Shown: piece by piece, positions 26,650 to 34,650 of the stretch
How positions within the stretch are numbered: position 1 is the stretch's first letter
Layout of the letters: every line of letters begins with the position of its first letter
Assembly: GCF_003050705.1 (NCBI RefSeq)
Contig: NZ_QAOG01000003.1
Coordinates: 434,001 to 498,000, forward strand
Length of the DNA stretch: 64,000 nt
Direction of reading: 5' to 3'
Origin: Sphingomonas aurantiaca
Lineage (GTDB): Bacteria; Pseudomonadota; Alphaproteobacteria; Sphingomonadales; Sphingomonadaceae
Program-made: the position numbers and the translations under genes
Notes under the pieces: model-generated
Told to the model about the DNA's origin: nothing
Seen by the model: the letters and a program-made list of their open reading frames with translations, nothing else
The model's database searches: none

Positions 26650-28077
26650 ATGCAGGTCGGTAAGGAATGCTGGCGGGTCGAGCGCGCCGAACAGATGGCG
26701 GTGATCGTCGATGCGGAGAAGTATTTCCGTACCGCGCGAGTCGCGATGATGGGCGCCAAACGCCGCATCCTGCTGATCGGATGGGATTTCGACGCGCGCA
26801 TCGAACTCGAGCCCGGCGTCGACCGCCCCGGCGAACCCAAGAAGCTCGGCGACTTCATGCTGTGGCTGGTCGAGCGCGAACCCGATCTGGAGGTGTTCGT
26901 GCTGCGCTGGGATACCGGCGCGATCAAGTCGCTGTTCCGCGGCTCGACGATCTTCACGATGATGAAATGGATGAAGCACAAGCGCATCCACACCAAGCTC
27001 GACGGGCATCATCCGACCGCGGCGTCGCATCACCAGAAGATCGTCATCATCGACGATGCGCTGGCGTTCTGCGGCGGAATCGACATGACCGGCGACCGCT
27101 GGGACACGCGCGATCACCGCGACGACGATCCGCACCGTATCCAGCCGTCGGGCAAGCCGTACAAGCCGTGGCACGACGCGATCAGCGCGGTACAGGGTCC
27201 CGTCGCGCATGCGCTGGGCGAGCTGTTCCGGCGGCGCTGGCATCTGGCGGGCGGCAAGAAGATGGCGGCCGGACAGCCGGGCGGGACGTTCTGGCCTGAA
27301 GGGTTGGAGGTCGATTTCCATGATGTCGACGTCGCGATCGCGCGCAGCGAACCCGAAATGTCCGACCAGGAGCCCGTGTACGAGAGCGAGGCGCTGTTCC
27401 TCGGGCAGATCGCGCGGGCGAAGAAGCATCTGTACATCGAGAGCCAGTATTTCGCGTCGCGCAAGATCGCCGAGGCGGTCGCCAAGCGGCTCGACGAGGC
27501 GGACGGTCCCGAGATCGTCATCATCAACCCGACGACCGCGCAAGGCTGGCTCGAGCCGATCGCGATGGATACCGCGCGCGCGCGGCTGATGGAGGCGCTG
27601 CACCGGCGCGACACGCACAACCGGTTGCGCATGTATCATCCGTTCACGAAGGGCGGCGAGGCGATCTATTGCCATGCCAAGATCCTGATCGCCGATGACG
27701 ACGTGTTCCGGCTGGGCTCGTCGAACATGAACAACCGCTCGTTGCGGCTCGATACCGAATGTGACCTCGCGATCCGATCGACCGACGATGCCACGTCGGC
27801 GGCGATCACCGCGATCCGCGACGGGCTGATCGCCGAGCATCTAGGCGTCGAGCAGCAGGTGGTGAGCGACCTGATCGCCGACACGGGCTCGCTGATCAAG
27901 ACGATCGAGCGGCTGCGTGGCGAGGGCAAGACGGTGCAACCCTATGAGGTGCCCGACCTGACGTCGGTCGAGGAGTGGCTGGCCGACAACGAGGTGCTCG
28001 ATCCCGAGGGGCCCGAGGAGATGTTCGAGTCGCTCGACAAGCGCGGGCTGTTCCGGCGGCTGCGGCGGAAGAAGTAG
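26650..28077 (+). CDS. Phospholipase D family protein (cardiolipin synthase-like)
   Basis: A 475-residue protein with two HKD sites: HHQKIVIIDDALAFCGG in the first half and CHAKILIADDDVFRLGSSN in the second. Paired HKD motifs act in phosphatidyl transfer or phosphodiester hydrolysis. The fold and SSNMNNRS context resemble membrane-associated PLD/cardiolipin synthases. No membrane helix is present at the N-terminus, unlike typical Cls, and the substrate is open. A 100-bp spacer separates it from divergent dinB. Confidence 0.85.
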   Translation: MQVGKECWRVERAEQMAVIVDAEKYFRTARVAMMGAKRRILLIGWDFDARIELEPGVDRPGEPKKLGDFMLWLVEREPDLEVFVLRWDTGAIKSLFRGSTIFTMMKWMKHKRIHTKLDGHHPTAASHHQKIVIIDDALAFCGGIDMTGDRWDTRDHRDDDPHRIQPSGKPYKPWHDAISAVQGPVAHALGELFRRRWHLAGGKKMAAGQPGGTFWPEGLEVDFHDVDVAIARSEPEMSDQEPVYESEALFLGQIARAKKHLYIESQYFASRKIAEAVAKRLDEADGPEIVIINPTTAQGWLEPIAMDTARARLMEALHRRDTHNRLRMYHPFTKGGEAIYCHAKILIADDDVFRLGSSNMNNRSLRLDTECDLAIRSTDDATSAAITAIRDGLIAEHLGVEQQVVSDLIADTGSLIKTIERLRGEGKTVQPYEVPDLTSVEEWLADNEVLDPEGPEEMFESLDKRGLFRRLRRKK

Positions 28078-28088
28078 GTCGCGAACGC

Positions 28089-28123
28089 AAAAGGCCGCGG
28101 CACCCCCCGGTACCGCGGCCTTT
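28089..28123. terminator. Bidirectional intrinsic terminator between the PLD gene and ctrA
   Basis: AAAGGCCGCGG (28090-28100) pairs perfectly with CCGCGGCCTTT (28113-28123) around a 12-nt loop. A-rich and T-rich flanks on the two sides suit termination in both directions between converging genes. Confidence 0.85.
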
Positions 28124-28146
28124 AGCGCTCCCAAAAGACTGGGGAG

Positions 28147-28848
28147 TTACGCGACCTGGGCTTCGAGTGCCTCGTCGGGCTCGCGCAGCACATAGCCGCG
28201 ACCCCAGACGGTCTCGATGTAATTCTCGCCATCGCACGCCAGGCTGAGCTTCTTGCGGAGCTTGCAGATGAACACGTCGATGATCTTCAGTTCGGGCTCG
28301 TCCATCCCGCCATAGAGGTGGTTGAGGAACATTTCCTTGGTGAGCGTCGTGCCCTTGCGGAGCGACAGCAGCTCGAGCATCGCATATTCCTTGCCGGTCA
28401 GGTGGACGCGGCTGCCATCGACCTCGACCGTCTTGGCGTCGAGATTGACCGCGAGCTTGCCCGTGCGGATGACCGACTGGCTGTGGCCCTTCGAGCGGCG
28501 GACGACGGCGTGGATGCGCGCGACGAGTTCCTCGCGGTGGAACGGCTTGGTGACATAGTCGTCGGCGCCAAAGCCGAAGCTGCGCACCTTCGAATCCATT
28601 TCGTTGACCCCCGACAGGATCAGCACCGGCGTCGATACGCGCGCGACCCGGAGGCGCTTGAGCACGTCATAGCCGTGCATGTCGGGCAGGTTCAGATCGA
28701 GCAGGATGATGTCGTAATCATACAGCTTGCCCAGATCGAGGCCTTCTTCTCCGAGATCGGTGATGTAGACGTTGAACCCCTCGGTCGTCAGCATCAAGTC
28801 GATAGCCTTCGCCGTGGTCGGCTCGTCCTCGATCAGCAGCACCCGCAT
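28147..28848 (-). CDS. ctrA: Cell-cycle response regulator CtrA
   Basis: A 233-residue OmpR-type regulator, near-identical in layout to alphaproteobacterial CtrA. The receiver carries Asp51 in [15 protein letters not shown], with [15 protein letters not shown]. The DNA-binding domain starts near [14 protein letters not shown] and includes [18 protein letters not shown]. CtrA controls division, flagellar and methylation genes and represses replication initiation in Caulobacter. In sphingomonads it is linked more to motility and late functions. The C-terminus ends in EAQVA; in Caulobacter two terminal alanines serve as a degradation signal, and here it is VA. Confidence 0.96.
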   Translation of the reverse strand: MRVLLIEDEPTTAKAIDLMLTTEGFNVYITDLGEEGLDLGKLYDYDIILLDLNLPDMHGYDVLKRLRVARVSTPVLILSGVNEMDSKVRSFGFGADDYVTKPFHREELVARIHAVVRRSKGHSQSVIRTGKLAVNLDAKTVEVDGSRVHLTGKEYAMLELLSLRKGTTLTKEMFLNHLYGGMDEPELKIIDVFICKLRKKLSLACDGENYIETVWGRGYVLREPDEALEAQVA

Positions 28849-28903
28849 GCGTCGTCCCCTTGTCGCGAGACCGCTCGACACCCCATGTCTGCAGCTCGAC
28901 TTC

Positions 28904-28953
28904 GATTCATTAACCACACAACTTCTGAAGGCAAAAGGTTAATTTCGAACTAA
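28904..28953 (-). promoter_or_regulatory. Possible CtrA autoregulatory site with a GANTC methylation site
   Basis: TTAA-TTTCGAA-CTAA (28939-28953) matches the CtrA box TTAA-N7-TTAA with one mismatch. GATTC (28904-28908) is a CcrM-type GANTC site 56 bp before the ctrA start. A weaker TTAA-N7-ACTT is at 28910-28924. The Caulobacter ctrA promoter has both kinds of element, so self-control and methylation-timed expression are plausible. Confidence 0.5.
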
Positions 28954-29023
28954 GGCTCGCCGACGAAGACCGACCCGGTCGACCGCAGACCATGACCGGG
29001 CGTCGGGAAAGACTGCGGCGAGG

Positions 29024-29203
29024 TCAATGGCTTCGCGCAGGTTGCTGGCTGAGCTTGCGGCGAATCCTCTCGCTGCGGGTCGCGTAGACCGAAGCCCGGT
29101 CGAGATGCGCGCGGCGCTGATCCAGCGTTTCGGCGGCGGCGGCGGCGTTAAGCTCGGCATCGGCCAGCCGATCGCAGTCGGCGGCGGTAACGGTAGGGGG
29201 CAA
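29024..29203 (-). CDS. Possible small protein upstream of ctrA (uncertain start)
   Basis: A minus-strand frame with coding-like third-position GC reads from LPPTVTAADCDRLADAELNA to a final KLSQQPARSH, about 59 residues. It is a charged, helical, Ala-rich sequence (AAAAAETLDQRRAHL). No ATG or GTG is available: only TTG at 29203, or CTG at 29224, which would prefix LPTIEII. There is no clear ribosome-binding site. It is either a small gene with a rare start or a remnant. The rest of the 533-nt region between ctrA and the LysR gene (28849-29381) shows no other gene. Confidence 0.3.
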   Translation of the reverse strand: MPPTVTAADCDRLADAELNAAAAAETLDQRRAHLDRASVYATRSERIRRKLSQQPARSH

Positions 29204-29381
29204 GATGATCTCGATCGTTGGCAGTTGCGTGCAGGACGTCGTGCGACGACGCCGGGTTGAAGCGGCAACAGGAACGGTGCCTCCTGTCCCAGGGATGCGC
29301 GTGCGACGCCGAGCCGAGTCGCTGGCGCGTCAGGATGAGTCGGGGCCGGTACGAAACATGCGCCGCCGAGCGCCACGCGGG

Positions 29382-30281
29382 TCAGGCCGGAAGCGGGTCG
29401 CGGAGGCGTCGCGTGAGGAACTCGATCAGCGCCTCGACTCGCGCGGGGCGAAGCGGGCTTGGCGGCGTGAGCAGGTGCAGACCGATCGGCGCGGGCGCCC
29501 AGTCGCACAGGATCGTCGTGAGCGCACCGCTCGCAAGACACGTCTCGATGATGAAATCGGGCAGCCGGGCGATACCGAGCCCGGCGACCAGCGCGGGCAT
29601 GATCGCCTCGCCGCTATTGGCGGTCAGCGGGCCGTGCACGCGCACCGAAACCTCCGCGCCGCCCGGCCCGTGGAAGCGCCAGGGGCCGACGACGTTGGAA
29701 TAGCCGAACAGCTTGTGCTCGCCGAGCTGCGCGGGATGCGTCGGCGTGCCATTGGCCTCGAGATAGCGCGGGGCGGCGACAATATGCGTGCGGATCGTGC
29801 AAAGCCGGCGTGCGCGCAGCGAGCTGTCCGGCAGCTCGGCGATGCGCAGCGCGATGTCGAACCCCTCGGCGACGATATCGACGCGTGCATCGGACAGATG
29901 CAGGTCGACCTCGATCCCGGGATGCGCGGCGAGGAATTCGGCGAGTAGCGGCGCGACGTTCTTGACCCCGAAGCTCATGGGGGCGGCCAGCCGGACCCGG
30001 CCGGTGGGCGCGCTGGCAGCGTCGTTGGCGGATTCCTCGGCGAGTCGCGCTTCGGTGAGGATGCGCGCGGCGTGCTCGGCGAGCGGCTTGCCCGCCTCGG
30101 TCAGCGCGAGGCGGCGCGAGGTGCGGTGGAACAGCGACTGGCCGAGATGCGCCTCGAGCCGCGTGATCGCTTTCGACACGGTCGCCTTGCTGAGCCCGAT
30201 CGCGTCCGCGGCCGCGCTGAACGACTTGTGCTCGACCACGCTGGCAAAGATCGCCCAGGCTTCGAGGTCGGGCAGGCGCAT
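29382..30281 (-). CDS. LysR-family transcriptional regulator divergent from pirin
   Basis: A 299-residue LysR regulator. The N-terminal winged helix FSAAADAIGLSKATVSKAI is at about 19-37. The effector-binding domain starts near GRVRLAAPMSFG. The ATG at 30281 gives the normal start (MRLPDLEAW). It is divergent from pirin and wrbA with a 121-bp shared spacer, the classical layout for a LysR gene controlling its neighbours. The coinducer is unknown; a quinone or an aromatic compound would fit. Confidence 0.88.
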   Translation of the reverse strand: MRLPDLEAWAIFASVVEHKSFSAAADAIGLSKATVSKAITRLEAHLGQSLFHRTSRRLALTEAGKPLAEHAARILTEARLAEESANDAASAPTGRVRLAAPMSFGVKNVAPLLAEFLAAHPGIEVDLHLSDARVDIVAEGFDIALRIAELPDSSLRARRLCTIRTHIVAAPRYLEANGTPTHPAQLGEHKLFGYSNVVGPWRFHGPGGAEVSVRVHGPLTANSGEAIMPALVAGLGIARLPDFIIETCLASGALTTILCDWAPAPIGLHLLTPPSPLRPARVEALIEFLTRRLRDPLPA

Positions 30282-30324
30282 GATGAACTCCGCGATGATT
30301 TGGGACGATCGCAACGCTAGCACC

Positions 30325-30339
30325 GAAACGATCGGTTTC
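30325..30339. promoter_or_regulatory. Possible LysR operator in the pirin/lysR spacer
   Basis: GAAAC-GATCG-GTTTC is a perfect palindromic pair of 5-bp arms around a 5-nt core, placed 44 bp before the LysR start and 63 bp before the pirin ATG. It is the most symmetrical element in the divergent spacer. Assignment to the regulator is inference. Confidence 0.4.
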
Positions 30340-30402
30340 CAGCGTTTCTATTTACGTTCCTATCGGTGCGCCTATCTTGGGATCAACCAGTGGAGACCTC
30401 TC

Positions 30403-31122
30403 ATGACGACCACGACGATGACCAAGATCGACCGCCGCCCCTTCGCCAGCCTCGGCCATGCCGATCACGGCTGGCTGAACGCGCGGCATCATTTCTCGTT
30501 CGCCAGCTACTATGACCCCGCACGGATGGGCTGGGGCGCGATCCGCGTGTGGAACGACGACCAGATCGCCGCGAACTCGGGCTTCCCGCCGCATCCGCAC
30601 CAGGACATGGAGATCATCACCTATGTCCGCAGCGGCGCGATCACGCACCAGGATTCGCTCGGCAACAAGGGCCGTACCGAAGCGGGCGATGTCCAGGTGA
30701 TGAGCGCGGGCACCGGTGTGCGCCATGCGGAATATAATCTGGAGCCCGAGACGACGACGATCTTCCAGATCTGGATCGAGCCGTCGCGCAAGGGCGGTTC
30801 GCCGAGCTGGGGCGCCAAGCCGTTTCCAAAGGGCGAGCGTTCGGGCCAGTTCGTGACGCTGGCCAGCGGGTTCGACGGGGATGTCGACGCCTTGCCGATC
30901 CGCGCGAATGCCCGCGTGCTGGCGGCGACGCTGAAGGCCGGCGACAGCGTCGACTATGCGATCGACGATGGTCGTCACGTGTATCTGGTGCCCGCGACCG
31001 GTGCGATCACGATCGGCGACGAAGCCTTTGGTGCGCGCGACGGAGCGGCGCTGCTGGGCGGCCAGACGGTGACGATCACGGCTCAAGAGGACGCCGAGAT
31101 CGTTCTGGTAGACTCGGAATAA
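30403..31122 (+). CDS. Pirin family protein
   Basis: A 239-residue bicupin. The N-terminal cupin has the metal ligands in FPPHPHQDMEIITYV (His-x-His near 64-66), then GSGITHQDS-like SGAITHQDS and GTGVRHAEYN. The metal residues fit the quercetinase-active pirins such as YhhW. Members cleave flavonols or act as metal sensors. Start at 30403, after TGGAGA at a normal distance. It is followed by a palindromic repeat and wrbA. Confidence 0.88.
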   Translation: MTTTTMTKIDRRPFASLGHADHGWLNARHHFSFASYYDPARMGWGAIRVWNDDQIAANSGFPPHPHQDMEIITYVRSGAITHQDSLGNKGRTEAGDVQVMSAGTGVRHAEYNLEPETTTIFQIWIEPSRKGGSPSWGAKPFPKGERSGQFVTLASGFDGDVDALPIRANARVLAATLKAGDSVDYAIDDGRHVYLVPATGAITIGDEAFGARDGAALLGGQTVTITAQEDAEIVLVDSE

Positions 31123-31124
31123 TA

Positions 31125-31222
31125 CTCCCCTCCCGTTTGCGGGAGGGGTCGGGGGAGGGGCTTCCTTCTCGCGCCTCGCCCGGAACTGCCCGCCCCTAAC
31201 CCCTCCCGCAAGCGGGAGGGGA
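31125..31222. repeat. CTCCCCTCCCG palindrome between pirin and wrbA
   Basis: The left part, CTCCCCTCCCGTTTGCGGGA and on to 31160, is the near complement of 31191-31221, which ends CGCAAGCGGGAGGGGA. Each end also folds on itself (CCCTCCCG-TTTG-CGGGAGGG). Only one copy is seen here. It begins 3 nt after the pirin stop codon and ends about 20 nt before the wrbA ATG. Confidence 0.8.
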
Positions 31223-31241
31223 ATCAAATTGGAGACTGACA

Positions 31242-31844
31242 ATGACCAAGGTTCTCGTGCTCTATTACTCGTCCTACGGCCATATCGAGCAGATGGCGGA
31301 TGCCGTTGCCGAGGGCGCGCGCGCCGGCGGCGCCGAGGTCGACATCCGCCGTGTCGCCGAGACCGCGCCGCAGTCGGTGGTCGAGGCCGCGCATTTCAAG
31401 ACCGACACCAAGCATGCCGAGATCGAGGGCCCCGACGCGCTCGTGAACTATGACGCGATCATTGTCGGCGCGCCGACCCGCTTCGGCCGGATGCCCGCGC
31501 AGATGGCGCAGTTCTGGGATACGACGGGTGCGCAGTGGTTCTCGGGCGCGCTGGTCGGCAAGGTCGGTGGTGCGTTCACCGCGACCGCGAGCCAGCATGG
31601 CGGCCAGGAAACGACTTTGTTCTCGATCATCACCAACCTGCTGCATCACGGCATGACGATCGTCGGCCTCGACTACGGCTTCCAGGCGCAGATGGGTGTC
31701 GATGCGGTCAAGGGTGGCACGCCCTATGGCGCGTCGACGATCGCCGATGGCGATGGCAGCCGCCAGCCGAGCAAGGACGAGCTCGACGGTGCGCGCTATC
31801 AGGGCAAGCGGATCGCCGAGACTGCGGCCAAGCTGGCTGCCTGA
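31242..31844 (+). CDS. wrbA: NAD(P)H:quinone oxidoreductase WrbA
   Basis: A 200-residue flavodoxin-like protein. The FMN loop is [12 protein letters not shown] (about residues 7-18). [17 protein letters not shown] and TASQHGGQE complete the flavin site. It performs two-electron quinone reduction, avoiding semiquinones. GGAGAC precedes the ATG. The group lysR-pirin-wrbA fits defence against quinones from flavonoids or other aromatics. Confidence 0.93.
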   Translation: MTKVLVLYYSSYGHIEQMADAVAEGARAGGAEVDIRRVAETAPQSVVEAAHFKTDTKHAEIEGPDALVNYDAIIVGAPTRFGRMPAQMAQFWDTTGAQWFSGALVGKVGGAFTATASQHGGQETTLFSIITNLLHHGMTIVGLDYGFQAQMGVDAVKGGTPYGASTIADGDGSRQPSKDELDGARYQGKRIAETAAKLAA

Positions 31845-31852
31845 GGGCACGT

Positions 31853-31878
31853 GCGACGCGGGTGAAAGCCCGCGTCGC
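31853..31878. terminator. Bidirectional terminator between wrbA and the ArsB-type gene
   Basis: GCGACGCGGG (31853-31862) and CCCGCGTCGC (31869-31878) are perfect 10-bp arms with a 6-nt loop, followed on the plus strand by GTTTG. It sits between converging genes. Confidence 0.7.
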
Positions 31879-31889
31879 GTTTGCGTGCG

Positions 31890-33185
31890 TCAGCCGATGA
31901 GCAGGCGCACGCCTAGCGCGGCAAACAGGGCGGGAGGCATCACTGCCGCCCCGACCTTCAGGAAGCGCCAGAACCCGACATCCTCGCCCTCGCGACGGAT
32001 CGCGGTCAGCCACAGGATCGTCGCCAGCGAGCCCGTGATCGACAGGTTCGGTCCGAGGTCGACGCCGATCAACAGTCCATCGGTGACGATCTGCGGCACA
32101 TGCGCCTGACCGAGCGTCGTGCTCGCGATCAACCCGGCCGGCAGGTTGTTCATCAGGTTCGATCCGAACGCGAGGATCGTGCCGGCGATCCCGGCGGTGG
32201 CCGTCGGCGAGGCGGCAGCGCCTTCGGCCAGCCAGCGCGCGAGCATCGCGATGACGCCGGTGCTCGCCAGCGCCTCGACCAGCACGAACAGCCCGGCGAC
32301 AAGCGGCAGCACCGCCCAGGATACCGACCGCATCGTCTCGACGGGCGACTTGCGACCGCCGATGCAGATCGCTGCGGTGGTCGCGATACCGGCGAGGCAG
32401 GTCGGCAGTCCCAGATCATAGCCGCGCGCCGACGCGCCGATCAGCAGCACCGCGGTGGCGACGATGCCGCACAGCGCGACGAGGCCGCCGCGCGGCAGCG
32501 TCATCGCCTCGACCTCGGTCTCGCATTGCCCGGACAGCCGGTCGCGCTCGATCCAGCGGAGCATCAGGAACGTGACGCCGATCGCCATGAGCGAGGGCAG
32601 CGCGAACGACGCCATCCATGCGCCCAGCGTCGGCATCTTGCCGCCGTACAGAACGAGATTGGCGGGGTTCGAAATCGGCAGCACGAAGCTGGCCGCGTTG
32701 GCGATCAGTGCGCAGGCGAACAGCATCGGCAGCGGATTTGCCTTCGCCTTCTTCGCCGCGGCATAGACTGCGGGCGTCAGCACGACCGCGGTCGCATCGT
32801 TCGACAGGAAGGTGGTCACGACGATGCCGACGCCGAACACGAGTGCGAACAACCGGCTGGTCGATCCCTTGGCCAGCCGCACCGCATGGACCGCGACCCA
32901 GTCGAACAACCCCTCGGCTCGCGCGACCTCGGACAGCAGCATCATGCCGATCAGGAAGAGATAGACGTCGCCGCCCTTGAGTACCGCGCGCCAGGCGTCG
33001 CTGATCGGGAGCAGGCCGAATACGACGAGCACCACCGCGCCAAGCACCGCCCAGACCGCTTCCGGAAGCTTGAAGGGCCGCGAGATGACGCCGAACGTCG
33101 CGATTCCGCAAATTGCCCAGATCGCGAACCGGGCCACCATGTCGGGATTCGTCACGCGCGCGGTGCTCGGTCGGGGGCGTTGCAT
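31890..33185 (-). CDS. ArsB/NhaD-type permease of the ion transporter superfamily
   Basis: A 431-residue membrane protein with about 11-12 helices. Family motifs include TTFLSNDATAVVLTPAVY and FGSNLMNNLPAGLI, the two half-helix ion sites of the ArsB/SLC13-type fold. Members export arsenite or transport Na+ or carboxylates. No ArsR, ArsC or other arsenic gene is nearby, so arsenite is not assured. The ATG at 33185 is used; a second at 33140 is equally close to the first helix. Confidence 0.85.
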   Translation of the reverse strand: MQRPRPSTARVTNPDMVARFAIWAICGIATFGVISRPFKLPEAVWAVLGAVVLVVFGLLPISDAWRAVLKGGDVYLFLIGMMLLSEVARAEGLFDWVAVHAVRLAKGSTSRLFALVFGVGIVVTTFLSNDATAVVLTPAVYAAAKKAKANPLPMLFACALIANAASFVLPISNPANLVLYGGKMPTLGAWMASFALPSLMAIGVTFLMLRWIERDRLSGQCETEVEAMTLPRGGLVALCGIVATAVLLIGASARGYDLGLPTCLAGIATTAAICIGGRKSPVETMRSVSWAVLPLVAGLFVLVEALASTGVIAMLARWLAEGAAASPTATAGIAGTILAFGSNLMNNLPAGLIASTTLGQAHVPQIVTDGLLIGVDLGPNLSITGSLATILWLTAIRREGEDVGFWRFLKVGAAVMPPALFAALGVRLLIG

Positions 33186-33231
33186 TGCAGGGGGGCGCCG
33201 ATCGTGTCGGCCGATCGCTTCGTCATTCCGC

Positions 33232-34389
33232 TCACCAGTCCATGCCGTTCTTGTTGGGGCCACGTTGCGCGCCATCGATGCCGCGCGAGGGCCAAGCGCC
33301 GATCGCGGTGACGTCGCGGCCGAGTGCGGTCGGGGCGTTGCGTTTCAGTCGGGGCGGGCCCGGGCGGTCGGGCGCGCGGGGCGCGCGGACGAGGATTTCG
33401 ATCACGTCCGCGCTGCTCCCGCTGGACACGGTCAGTCGGTGCAGACCGTCGGTGGCGTTCTCTATCGTCGCCTCCCACAGGCCCGCCGCGTTGGGTGTCA
33501 TCGGGACGGCGGCGCCGTCGTCGAGTTGTGCAGATGGCGTGGCGGGGGCGGGCTGGCCGAATATCTTCGCACGGACGACAACGGTGTCGGTTGGGACATG
33601 ATCGACGCGGTCGGGATCGGTGAGCAGGCGACGGTCGGCGGGGGAGGTGATCTGGACGAGCGGCCAGGAATCCTCGATCGCCTGGAACCGCCAGCTTGGC
33701 ACGCCGTCGTCGAGCGTCACGATCGAGAATCCGGGCGAGCCCTCCTCGATCTGGCCGGTCGAGCGGGTCGCGCCATAGACGACGCGGCCGTCGTTGAGCA
33801 GCTCGTTGTAATGCGTGTGCCCGGTGTCGACGAACGCAACGCGGTGCGCGGCGAACAGCCCGGCGATCCCGTCGGGATCGTCGCGCAGGTCGCCGGGATA
33901 GGCGTGCATGAAGACTACGCTGCGCAGATCGGCGGCGGTCGCAGCGCTCAGTTCGCGTTCGATCCAGCTGCGCTGGTCGGGGGCGATACGGAAATCGGGG
34001 CCGCCCTTGCCCGCCGATACGATGTCGAGGAACAGGCAGCGATACCCGTTGAGCGTGACCGCGTAGGGGGCGAGCCGGGACGTGATGGCGCGCATCGCGG
34101 TCAGGTCGCCGGGCTCGAAATCATGATCGCCCGCCAGCACATGCCACGGGAGAGTCAGGCCGCGCATCGCATCGGCGATCCCGGCATATTGCGCGTCGGT
34201 GCCGTGGTTGGCGTTGTCGCCCGGCAGGAAGGCGAAGTCGACGTTGCCGCCTGCGCTGTCCGGACCGGGATTGCCCAAGTGGTGCTGCGCGATCGCCGCG
34301 AGTTCGCGAAAGCGCGACAGTCCTTCGTACCCATCTGCCTCATCGACATGCAGGTCGCCAAAGTGAATCCAGGTAAGGCACCCTGCCAT
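33232..34389 (-). CDS. Metallophosphoesterase with C-terminal Ig-like region
   Basis: A 385-residue calcineurin-like phosphoesterase. The metal motifs are in order: HFGDLHVDEADG (D-x-H), LPGDNANHG (GDxxD/N), LAGDHDFE (GNHD equivalent), MHAYPGD and GHTHYNE. The catalytic domain ends near residue 260. A ~100-residue beta-rich tail follows, with LHRLTVSSGSSADVIEILV. There is no signal peptide. The substrate is unknown. The ATG at 34389 is preferred to a TTG five codons upstream. Confidence 0.85.
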   Translation of the reverse strand: MAGCLTWIHFGDLHVDEADGYEGLSRFRELAAIAQHHLGNPGPDSAGGNVDFAFLPGDNANHGTDAQYAGIADAMRGLTLPWHVLAGDHDFEPGDLTAMRAITSRLAPYAVTLNGYRCLFLDIVSAGKGGPDFRIAPDQRSWIERELSAATAADLRSVVFMHAYPGDLRDDPDGIAGLFAAHRVAFVDTGHTHYNELLNDGRVVYGATRSTGQIEEGSPGFSIVTLDDGVPSWRFQAIEDSWPLVQITSPADRRLLTDPDRVDHVPTDTVVVRAKIFGQPAPATPSAQLDDGAAVPMTPNAAGLWEATIENATDGLHRLTVSSGSSADVIEILVRAPRAPDRPGPPRLKRNAPTALGRDVTAIGAWPSRGIDGAQRGPNKNGMDW

Positions 34390-34650
34390 TATAATTGCTT
34401 TCAACTCGAGCGTAGCGATCGCTCAAAAGCGAGAAGGTGCCGCAATCGTTCCGTGACATAATGTTCATGATGCGAGGCTTAACGAGGCTGTTCAGTTTCG
34501 GTTTAACTTATCGGGATCGTTGGAGATTATCCGATCAACTATATTTGGACCGGCCTGAAACTTTGCCGACTGCGAAGTCTTTAGCGCTCGACCGATATCG
34601 CCCCGCCACGATGCGCGCCGGTCGAGTGCAACCGACGAGAGGGACCGGCC

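Noticed and set aside
28910..28924. A second TTAA-N7-TTAA candidate upstream of ctrA
   Set aside because: The second half is ACTT, with more mismatches than the site at 28939-28953, so it was not listed as a CtrA box of its own.
31890..33185. An arsenic-resistance operon
   Set aside because: Only the ArsB-type permease is seen; the neighbours are wrbA and a phosphoesterase, and there is no arsR, arsC or arsH.
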